From the NCBI GenBank assembly GCA_964620445.1, contig CAZUHB010000028.1:16433-80432 (forward strand): DNA of 64,000 bases. Direction: 5' to 3'. A program made the translations under genes and the position numbers. Below are positions 41,529-49,032 of the stretch, in pieces. How positions within the stretch are numbered: the first letter of the stretch is position 1; every line of letters begins with the position of its first letter. The stretch comes from CAZUHB01 sp964620445. Its GTDB lineage: Bacteria > Planctomycetota > B15-G4 > CAYZWU01. The notes under the pieces are model-generated. The model saw only the letters and a program-made list of their open reading frames with translations. It made no database searches and was not told where the DNA came from.

Positions 41529-43738
41529 TGCCGAGTAAATCCTTGAGGAGATCGTCAGTGAAAGCCGCCGAGAACTCCAAGATTCACCCTCCCCGTCGCT
41601 CAGATGGAACCGCGGACGGACGGAGACCCTTTCTCACGATTCTGGCCGGCGGCGCCGCGGTCGTGGCCGTTCTCATCGTCTTTCTTCCCAGTCTTTCGAA
41701 CGATTTCGTCAACTGGGACGATCCCGTCGATCTCGTCAGGAATCCTCACGTCCAGGCCCTCGATCGACCCTCGATCGAGTGGATGTTCACCGAAACACTC
41801 AATGGCAACTGGATTCCGCTCAACTGGCTTTCACACGCCCTGGTCTGCCATCTTTTCGGGCTCGACCCTGTTGCCCATCACGCGGCGAACGCGATCCTTC
41901 ACGGCCTGAACGCATTGCTCGTCTTTCTGCTCTTCGCCGCGATCTTGCGGCTCGGCCGATCAGGTTCGTCGTCCGGCAACTCGTGGGATTGGGGCCTCCT
42001 GACAGCACTTCTCGGCGCCCTGTTCTGGGCGCTCCACCCCCTTCGCGCGGAGTCGGTGGCATGGGTCACCGAGCGCAAGGATGTGGGGAGCACCCTCTTT
42101 TTTCTTCTCAGCCTGCTCAGCTATCTGCGCTACGCGTCGGCTGACGCACCGCGCGCGGGGCGCTATCTGGCCAGCCTCGTGTTCCTGGTGCTCTCGCTCC
42201 TCTTCAAGCCGATGGCGGTCACCGTGCCGCTCCTTCTCCTCCTTCTCGACGCGTGGCCGCTCGATCGTTTTTCCCGTGGACTGCGGCGCCTTCTGATCGA
42301 GAAGATTCCTTTCTTCGCGACCAGCCTGGTCTTCGGGATCGTGGCGATCAACGCCCAGGGCGGGGCGGTGGCCGCTGTCGACGCGGTGCCTCTCGGATTC
42401 CGCGTCATGAATGCCTTCCACTCGATCCTGTTCTACATGGCGAAGCTGATCGCGCCCGTCGACCTCGCCCCGATCTATCCGATCACCGATCCGGCGCGGG
42501 CAGCCACGTCGGTCCCCTACCTGGCAGCCGCGCTCGGAGTCATCGTGATCTCGGCCGGTTGCATCGTGCTCTGGCGGCGCGGAAACAAGGCCTTGCCCGT
42601 CGCGTGGGCCTTCTATCTCGTGACTCTCGGACCGGTAATCGGGATCTTGCAGGTCGGGATCCAGGCTGCCGCCGACCGCTACACCTATCTGCCCACCCTG
42701 AGCCTCAGCCTGCTCGCGGCCGGCCTCGTGCTGGCGCCGCGACCCGCATTCTGGCGGCGGGCGCGCGCCCTCTTCTTCGTTGCAGCGCTCTGCGTTCTCT
42801 CCATCCTCTGCCGGGCCCAGACAGGGGTGTGGAAAAACTCCCTCGCTCTCTGGGAACACCAGGTGAGCGTCTATCCCAACGAGTCGGAGCGCGCCTACTC
42901 GAACCTCGGCCGCGCCTATGACGAACTGGGCCGCACCGACGAGGCGATCCGCGCCTATCGCCGGGCCATGGCGATCGACACGCCCCATGCGCGAACCCAC
43001 GACGCGCTCGGATGCGCGCTCATCGACAAGGACAAGCTCGACGAGGCGATCGTTCAGTTCAAGCTGGCGATCGGAAAGGATCCGGCCTATGCCGAACCCT
43101 GGCGCAATCTGGGGATCGCCTACGTGCAGAAAGGAATGGACGAGGAAGCGGCCGTCGCGGTCCGCAAGGCGCTCAAGATCAATCCCCGATTCGGCGAGGC
43201 ATGGTGCAACCTGGGGAGCGCCTACATGGGCGCCAACAAGCTGAAAGAAGCTGCCGAAGCGTTTACAAAAGCGCTCGGCATCGATCCGCACGATCCCGTG
43301 TATCTCGCAAATCTCGCCACGGTCCGCCTGCGGCAAGACCGGCTCGACGAGGCGGTCGACCTCTTCACCAAGGTGACCCGGACCAGGCCGAACGACGCTC
43401 AGGCGAGCCGGAATCTGGGCCTCGCCTATCTCAAGAAGGGCATGATGCAGCAGGCGATCACCCACCTCGATCGGGCATCGCGGCTCGATCCGTCCAGGGC
43501 CGCAAACCACCAGCTTCTGGGCGAGGCGCTGGAAAGAGCGGACCAGAAGCAGAAAGCGATCGCGGCCTATCAGAATGCGATCCGCGCCGAAGAGAACTTC
43601 GCGCCGGCCCATGTCAGCCTGACCCGCGTCTACCTCGAGAGAGGCAACCTGGAAAGAGCACGGCTGCACGGACGCAAGGCGATCGAACTGGGAGTCCAGA
43701 TTCCGCCCGCCATCCAGAGCCGGCTCTTCGGCCCTTAG
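41528..43738 (+). CDS. TMTC-like integral membrane protein with C-terminal TPR repeats
   Basis: The 736-residue product has an N-terminal half with about ten TM segments and the signature of TMTC/GT-C proteins: FVNWDDPVDLVRNPHV near the start of the first loop (acidic DD-type motif), NWIPLNWLSHAL, FWALHPLRAESVAWVTERKD and AADRYTYLPTLSL. About 435-730 is an array of TPR repeats (YSNLGRAYDELGRTDEAIRAYRRAM and similar). Eukaryotic TMTCs are O-mannosyltransferases; bacterial ones are mostly uncharacterised. Its ATG overlaps the previous stop by one base. The stop codon lies in the first unit of the 20-bp repeat. Confidence 0.85.
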   Translation: MPSKSLRRSSVKAAENSKIHPPRRSDGTADGRRPFLTILAGGAAVVAVLIVFLPSLSNDFVNWDDPVDLVRNPHVQALDRPSIEWMFTETLNGNWIPLNWLSHALVCHLFGLDPVAHHAANAILHGLNALLVFLLFAAILRLGRSGSSSGNSWDWGLLTALLGALFWALHPLRAESVAWVTERKDVGSTLFFLLSLLSYLRYASADAPRAGRYLASLVFLVLSLLFKPMAVTVPLLLLLLDAWPLDRFSRGLRRLLIEKIPFFATSLVFGIVAINAQGGAVAAVDAVPLGFRVMNAFHSILFYMAKLIAPVDLAPIYPITDPARAATSVPYLAAALGVIVISAGCIVLWRRGNKALPVAWAFYLVTLGPVIGILQVGIQAAADRYTYLPTLSLSLLAAGLVLAPRPAFWRRARALFFVAALCVLSILCRAQTGVWKNSLALWEHQVSVYPNESERAYSNLGRAYDELGRTDEAIRAYRRAMAIDTPHARTHDALGCALIDKDKLDEAIVQFKLAIGKDPAYAEPWRNLGIAYVQKGMDEEAAVAVRKALKINPRFGEAWCNLGSAYMGANKLKEAAEAFTKALGIDPHDPVYLANLATVRLRQDRLDEAVDLFTKVTRTRPNDAQASRNLGLAYLKKGMMQQAITHLDRASRLDPSRAANHQLLGEALERADQKQKAIAAYQNAIRAEENFAPAHVSLTRVYLERGNLERARLHGRKAIELGVQIPPAIQSRLFGP

Positions 43739-43780
43739 GCCGGCTCTTCGGCCCCTAGGCCGGCTCTTCGGCCCTTAGGC
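43721..43780. repeat. 20-bp tandem repeat, 3 copies, across a stop codon
   Basis: Three adjacent 20-bp units (one base differing in the second) begin in the last codons of the TMTC-like gene. The first unit encodes RLFGP and the stop, and the other two are untranslated. GGCC blocks on both sides of CTCTTC could pair within and between units, so the array may act as a terminator between the convergent genes. Here the unit length is not a multiple of three. Confidence 0.93.
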
Positions 43781-43847
43781 CGGCCTCGAGCGGCTGGTGG
43801 AGCGATCCCTCTCTTCACGCACGTGGGAAGGTTATTTCGGGAAGGTC

Positions 43848-45065
43848 TCAGACGATCCGGATGTAGGGTCCCTCCAGCGGGACCGACCGCCCGATCACGC
43901 GAGCCTCCACGTCTCCGCCCTCGTGGAGCCTTCTGATCGCCTCGTCCGCCTTCTCGGGCGGCAGGGTGAAAAGAAGCCCCCCCGATGTCTGGGCATCGAA
44001 GAGGACCTCCAGGAGGTGCTCGTACACCGGTGCAGCCACGGCATGCTTGTTCTCGAGGTATTTCCTGTTCTTTCCCGACCCGCCGGGAAAGAAACCCTTG
44101 GCCGCATATTCGACGGCTTCCTCGAAATGGGGCACCCTTGACGCCTCGAGATCGAAGGAGACGCCCGAACCATGAGCCATCTCGTAAAGGTGGCCCATGA
44201 GGCCGAATCCGGTCACATCGGTACCGGCGCTCGCTTCCATATCGACCATCACCTCCGCGGCGTTCCGGTTGAGGCGGGTCATCACCGCCGTCAGGCGCTC
44301 GGCCACGTCAACGCTTTCCAGCTTCTTGGCTTTCATCGCCGTGGCCAGAATGCCGGAACCGAGAGGTTTGGTCAGAATGAGCGCCTGGCCGGGCGGCGCC
44401 GTGTTGTTCCGGATGATCCTGTCAGGGCTGGTGAATCCGGTGACCGAGAGGCCGTAGAGGATCTGGGAGTTGTCCATGGTGTGCCCGCCCAGGAGGAGCG
44501 CTCCTGCTTCCTGGATCTTTTCTCCAGCTCCCCTGAGGACCGCGGCAAGGATATCGGTGCCGAGCTGCTTTCCGGGCCAACCCACGACGTTCATCACGGT
44601 GAGCGGCTGGGCTCCCATGGCGTAGACATCGCTGACGGAGTTTGCGGCCACGATGCGGCCGTAGTCTTCGGGATCGTCGACAACGGGCGGAAAGAAATCA
44701 ACGGTCTGAACCACGGCAAGACCGTCCCTGTAATGGATGACACCCGCGTCATCAGCCGTCTCGGGCCCCACCAGAAGCCGTTCGTCTTTCGTGATCTCGA
44801 GCTGTCCCAGCAGCTCCTCCACCACATCGGGCGGAAGCTTGGCCGCTCATCCGGCGCAGGCCGCGTAGTCGGTGAGGCAGGGCCTGTCCGCCATGGTCAG
44901 CGTTCTGCCCGGCCCAACCGGCTTGTTCTTGCCAACGAGCGCTTCCATGCAGGCCACCGGCGTCCCGATCTTTCGATGGAACGCGATGCATTCCTCGCAA
45001 TGGCTGTGGCGCGAACAGTCGTACCTGCAGGGGCAGTCCGGGTCGTTTTTGTCTCTTTGTGTCAT
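43848..45065 (-). CDS. selD: Selenide, water dikinase SelD, itself a selenoprotein (UGA = Sec73), with N-terminal Cys/His-rich domain
   Basis: SelD makes selenophosphate from selenide and ATP. The frame runs from ATG 45065 to 43848 through one in-frame TGA at 44849-44847. Context around it is LTDYAACAG-U-AAKLPPDVVEEL, the catalytic Cys/Sec-x2-Lys site of SelD (Sec73, Lys76). Downstream are LLVGPETADDAGV, TVDFFPPVVDDP, ANSVSDVYAMG and the C-terminal FDAQTSGGLL, all standard. Residues 11-39 form a motif CPC-x3-C-x2-H-x2-C-x2-C-x3-H-x8-C, resembling small Cys/His-rich bacterial proteins (I believe DUF6485), in frame with no stop between. ATG 44894 is an alternative start giving SelD alone. AGGAG lies unusually close to ATG 45065. 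It follows the TPR gene by 60 bp. Confidence 0.88.
44816..44837 (-). promoter_or_regulatory. Candidate bacterial SECIS element for SelD
   Basis: Nine nucleotides after the UGA, the mRNA can form CUUCCGCC / GGUGGAGG (eight pairs including two G-U) around the six-base loop CGAUGU. The apical loop starts 18 nt after the UGA and has G in its second position, matching the known bSECIS pattern of a loop 16-37 nt downstream with G among the first two loop bases. It would recruit SelB. Confidence 0.7.
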
Positions 45066-45125
45066 ACTCCTGTTTGTCTTTTTCAGGTTTTGACGTTCGG
45101 GGAAACAGGCTTACATCAATTCTGC

Positions 45126-46406
45126 TTATTCTATCCTTTTTCTCCGGAGAAGCAACCACAAGAAGATCGCTCCTGGAATTACGATCGCGCAACCCACGAG
45201 AAGATAGGAGTTCACGTTCTCCGCAACCTCCTCGGTCTCAGGGGATTCCGACGGTTCAGGCGGAGTATCCCCTCCGTGCGCGGTATTTCGGGCGGTTTCC
45301 TTAACAGGCGGGAAGATGTCATAGGCCTGGAGCCAATCGCGGGGATTGAGGCGTTTGTAGAGGCGCGATTCTTTTTCCAGGGAAAGCGCTTCGTCAACCC
45401 TCCCGAGAGCCCGATAGCTGACCGACAAAAGGTGCACGACCAGGTGATGGCCGCGCGAATAATCGAGGATTTTTTCGATCGTTTCCGCGGCGGCGGCGTG
45501 TGCGCCCGCGGCCTGCTGAACGCGCGCCTTGATGATGATGTTCCCGAAATCGGGCAGATCGTCCGTATCCACCGACGCCCCAGCCAGGCTGAGCGCCTCG
45601 TCGAGGGCGATCCGGGCACCGGCCTCGTCGCTCATGTGGTCCCTGAGGACGATACCGCGGTGCATGTGAGGCAGAGCGAGATCGGGATCCTCGACCGACC
45701 ACCGCTCGAAGATCTCGATCGCTTTCTGCGTGTAGCCCTTGAGAATGAGGCAGTTGGCCGCACCCACGCAGAAACGTTCGAAGACACCGTTCCATTCGAC
45801 AGCGTCCTGGTAGAGCTCCATCGCCTCGTCGACCCTTCCCAGATCGAGGAGAATGTCGGCCCGGTCGCACTTGGCCGCGAGCTTGCCGCCCAGGAACTTT
45901 TCCATCAGGTCCCACTGCGCGAGCGCTTCCTCGTATTCGCCGCTCTCCCGGTAGAGGGCCATCAACGTTTCGCGCAACTCCATCTCCACGACGGCGGCTG
46001 TCTCGCTGTCATCGTCGCCGGAAGGATCGCGGGCAACGAAAAGCTTCTCGGCGCGCTGCAAGATCTCGCGAGCCTCGTCGATGTCGCCCAGCATGTAGCG
46101 GCAGATTCCGATCTCGCCCACCGTTTCGTAGTGGTCTGGAGAGATTTTTTCGGCCCTCTCGAAATCGACGAGTGCATCGTCATAAAGCTCGAGCGCCCTG
46201 AAAGTCGAACCGCGGGCGCGCAAGGTGAGCAGGTCATCGGGATTCTTTTCGAGAATCACGTTGTAGCCGGCCAGGGCCTGGAGGGAGGGATCGTGAGGCG
46301 CGGCGGCCGCCGCTCCGATCAAGCAGAATGCGACAACCAGAATCCCGATCGGGTTCGCCCCACCGACCGGTTGTCGGATCAACTGGAGTTTCGGAACAGG
46401 TCGCAA
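45126..46406 (-). CDS. TPR protein, exported and C-terminally anchored
   Basis: The 426-residue product has a hydrophobic export segment (PIGILVVAFCLIGAAAAA), then TPR repeats over about 55-350 (YNVILEKNPDDLLTLRARGS, EYEEALAQWDLMEKFL, GYTQKAIEIFERWSVEDPD), a low-complexity PPEPSESPETEE linker and a C-terminal membrane segment followed by RRKRIE. I choose the TTG at 46406, with AAGGAAG about 6 nt upstream, because the longer frame from ATG 46502 has no ribosome site and adds a charged stretch before the signal. It is likely a periplasmic scaffold and may be co-transcribed with selD. Confidence 0.72.
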   Translation of the reverse strand: MRPVPKLQLIRQPVGGANPIGILVVAFCLIGAAAAAPHDPSLQALAGYNVILEKNPDDLLTLRARGSTFRALELYDDALVDFERAEKISPDHYETVGEIGICRYMLGDIDEAREILQRAEKLFVARDPSGDDDSETAAVVEMELRETLMALYRESGEYEEALAQWDLMEKFLGGKLAAKCDRADILLDLGRVDEAMELYQDAVEWNGVFERFCVGAANCLILKGYTQKAIEIFERWSVEDPDLALPHMHRGIVLRDHMSDEAGARIALDEALSLAGASVDTDDLPDFGNIIIKARVQQAAGAHAAAAETIEKILDYSRGHHLVVHLLSVSYRALGRVDEALSLEKESRLYKRLNPRDWLQAYDIFPPVKETARNTAHGGDTPPEPSESPETEEVAENVNSYLLVGCAIVIPGAIFLWLLLRRKRIE

Positions 46407-46539
46407 TCGAACTTCCTTAATCACCGGTTCGAAAGACCGTCCCGAATCGGGTTCGACGATCTTTCGCCTGTATTTGATTTCAAAAGCGGCTACAATACGC
46501 AAAACGCACGGACATTAACAGAACCCTTCGCGAAATACA

Positions 46540-47121
46540 ATGAACCGAGTCGGCCCAAAACCCGATCCACTCGCCGCTCCCTCTCGAGCCTCCCATGCCG
46601 GGGGATCGGTCCGCGGCCCGTCGGCGCTCCGCCCGTTTGTCGGACTTCTTTTGCTCTGCCTGCTCCCGAGCCTCACCCTCACCCGATGCGCGGGAGAGGC
46701 GATCGAGGGGGGGCGGCTCATCGAATCGTTCAAGAAGATCCACCGGCGGATCTACGACATCTATCAGCTCGACGACGGGAGTGCCGTTTACGATGTGCTG
46801 GCCGAAAGCTGCACCGGCCGGGAACTGGAACGGGAGGTGTTCGAGTACCTCAAGTGCCTGCGCGTCCAGAAGGAACTCGACACCTACGTCTCGATCGTCG
46901 ACGTGATCTACAACGACGTGCGCATCAGATCGAGCGGCAGGGAGGGCGCGGAGATTTTCTGCAAGTGGATCGTGATCGGCAAGGTGCGCCATCCGACACA
47001 CATCCACAGAAAGGTCAACCTGAATGAAGCGATCTACCAGGTGGCGATCCAGGGCAACGGCGTGCGGATCACGGGGTACGACCTTCTCACCAACCAGGCG
47101 GTGGAGGTGACGGGGAGATGA
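46540..47121 (+). CDS. Exported protein of unknown function upstream of an ABC exporter
   Basis: The 193-residue product has a long N-terminus and a hydrophobic export segment (PFVGLLLLCLLPSLTL) at about 33-48. The remaining ~145 residues look like a compact alpha/beta domain (DGSAVYDVLAESCTGRELE, IFCKWIVIGKVRHPTHIH). No family is recognised. Its stop overlaps the ATPase start (ATGA), so it is probably the periplasmic partner of this second MacB-type exporter, as the anchored protein at 14601 is for the first. Confidence 0.6.
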   Translation: MNRVGPKPDPLAAPSRASHAGGSVRGPSALRPFVGLLLLCLLPSLTLTRCAGEAIEGGRLIESFKKIHRRIYDIYQLDDGSAVYDVLAESCTGRELEREVFEYLKCLRVQKELDTYVSIVDVIYNDVRIRSSGREGAEIFCKWIVIGKVRHPTHIHRKVNLNEAIYQVAIQGNGVRITGYDLLTNQAVEVTGR

Positions 47122-47828
47122 TCCGGATCAAAAACCTCGACTTCGCCTACCCCGATGGCCGTTTCAGCCTGCACGTGGACGCGCTCGATTTCGCCGAGGG
47201 GGGTCGTTTCTGCCTCAGGGGACCGAGCGGTTCGGGAAAGACCACCCTGGTGAACATCATCGCGGGGATCCTGAAACCCACCGCGGGCTCGGTCACGGTG
47301 GCCGGACAGGAGATCTCGCGCAGCCGCGACAAGGCCAACCGGGAGTTTCGCCTCAACAACATCGGCTTCATATTCCAGAACTTCGAGCTCCTCGATTATC
47401 TGAACGTGGAGCAGAACATCCTGCTCCCCTTCTCGATCGGCCGTAAGATGAAGGTCACCCCCGACGTGCGCCGGCGGATCGACGCCTCTCTCGAGCGGAT
47501 GGGAATCGCCGACAAGAAGCGCGTCTATCCGGGGCAGCTTTCCCAGGGAGAACAGCAGCGGGTCGCGATCTGCCGAGCCGTGGTCAACGAACCGGCTCTG
47601 ATCATCGCCGACGAGCCCACAGCCAATCTCGACGAACGGAACGCCGCGAACGTGATCGATCTGATCGGCGAACTGCTCGACAGGAAGAGGGCCACTTTTC
47701 TCATGGTCACCCACGACCGTTCGTTCGACGAGTTCTTCGACGACCTGGTCGACATCGACGCCATCGCCTCTTTCGAGGCGGCCGGAAACGGGATCGGCCC
47801 GGGAAGCACGGAGGGCGGCGATGTTTAA
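47118..47828 (+). CDS. ABC exporter ATPase, MacB/LolD family
   Basis: The 236-residue ATPase has Walker A GPSGSGKT, Q-loop FIFQNFELLDY, signature LSQGEQQR, Walker B LIIADEPTANLD and switch MVTHD. ADEPTANLD places it in the LolD/MacB group. It overlaps the gene before by 4 bp and the permease after by 8 bp, so production of the three proteins is tightly coupled. Cargo unknown. Confidence 0.92.
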   Translation: MIRIKNLDFAYPDGRFSLHVDALDFAEGGRFCLRGPSGSGKTTLVNIIAGILKPTAGSVTVAGQEISRSRDKANREFRLNNIGFIFQNFELLDYLNVEQNILLPFSIGRKMKVTPDVRRRIDASLERMGIADKKRVYPGQLSQGEQQRVAICRAVVNEPALIIADEPTANLDERNAANVIDLIGELLDRKRATFLMVTHDRSFDEFFDDLVDIDAIASFEAAGNGIGPGSTEGGDV

Positions 47829-49020
47829 ACTGGCGCTCCTCCACCTGAAATACAACCGTTTCCTCTCGGCCATTCTGATCGTCTGCCTGACGATCGCCAT
47901 CTTCCTCCCCATGGTCACCTGGCTCTCGTCGTCGATGCTCCACGAGGAGATGACCGCCCGGTCCGACGGAACCCCCCTTCTGATCGGAAGCGAGGGCAGC
48001 CCCTTCCTCCTCACGCTCAACTCGATCTATTTCAAGACCGATATCGAGGAGCCGATCACCCTCGGCGCGCTGAACGCGTACCGGAAACGTTGCGCCGGTC
48101 TCGTCATTCCCCTCTACACGGGGCATACGGCCAAGAAATACCCGGTCGTGGGCACGTCCCACGACTACTTCTCCTTCAGGGGCCTCGAGCCGGCCGACGG
48201 GACGCTTCCCGTCATGCTGGGCGATGCGGTCGCGGGCGCGGGCGCCGCGCGGCAGCTCCGCCTGAAAAAAGGCGGGAGCGTGATCACCGACTGCGACAAC
48301 ATCTACGACATCTCGGCAGAGTACCCGCTCCTCCTCCGGATCACGGGAATCTTGAAACCGACAGGGACTCCCGATGACAACGCGATATTCGTCGATGTCA
48401 AGACAGCGTGGATCATGGACGGAATCGGCCACGGCCACGAGGATGCCGTGGCCGCTCCAGATAACGTTCACGACGAGTCGATACTCTTCATCGAGGCGAA
48501 CGAGGTGAAGTACAACTCCCGTCTCAAAAAGTACAACGAGGTCACGCGACGGAACATCGACAATTTCCACTTTCACGGCGACGCCGATGATTTCCCCCTG
48601 AGCGCGCTGATCGTGGTTCCCGACTCGCACAAGGAGAAGGTGCTCGTCATGTCCGAGACGAACCTCTCCACCGATCGATCAGCGAACGGGGCGGAGATCC
48701 CGGCCGGGCTCCAGGCGATCGCGCCCACCGACATCATCTCCGAGATCCTGGCGCTCATCTTCGACATCAAGAAGATCCTCGACAGCTTCTCGGGACTGGT
48801 CCTCGTCTCGACAGGGGCTTTTCTTTTTCTCGTCCTCTCCCTGCTCTTCCGGCTGCGGCGGGACGAGATGGAAATCATCTTCAGGATCGGCGGTTCGCGC
48901 CACGCGATGGAGATGATGCTCGGGATCGAGACCGCGATCCTGCTCGGTGCGAGTTTCGTGGTGGCCGGCCTTCTGTCGCTGATCGTCACCGCGCTGGCGC
49001 GATCCTATTACTTCACCTAG
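47821..49020 (+). CDS. ABC exporter permease, FtsX/MacB-like
   Basis: The 399-residue membrane protein has one N-terminal TM (FLSAILIVCLTIAIFLPMVTW), a large extracytoplasmic domain (about 35-310) and C-terminal TM segments (FSGLVLVSTGAFLFLVLSLLF, GIETAILLGASFVVAGLLSLIV) flanking RLRRDEMEIIFRIGGSRHAM, the equivalent of the FtsX RxxE-IGxxRAxG loop. I see only two clear C-terminal TMs where MacB has three. It pairs with the ATPase immediately upstream. Confidence 0.82.
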   Translation: MFKLALLHLKYNRFLSAILIVCLTIAIFLPMVTWLSSSMLHEEMTARSDGTPLLIGSEGSPFLLTLNSIYFKTDIEEPITLGALNAYRKRCAGLVIPLYTGHTAKKYPVVGTSHDYFSFRGLEPADGTLPVMLGDAVAGAGAARQLRLKKGGSVITDCDNIYDISAEYPLLLRITGILKPTGTPDDNAIFVDVKTAWIMDGIGHGHEDAVAAPDNVHDESILFIEANEVKYNSRLKKYNEVTRRNIDNFHFHGDADDFPLSALIVVPDSHKEKVLVMSETNLSTDRSANGAEIPAGLQAIAPTDIISEILALIFDIKKILDSFSGLVLVSTGAFLFLVLSLLFRLRRDEMEIIFRIGGSRHAMEMMLGIETAILLGASFVVAGLLSLIVTALARSYYFT

Positions 49021-49032
49021 GAGACCGACTTC

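Noticed and set aside
44826..44846. SelD as a truncated pseudogene beginning at GTG 44825
   Set aside because: The missing N-terminal residues are present just upstream across a UGA at the catalytic position, with a SECIS-like hairpin, so recoding explains the stop better than decay.
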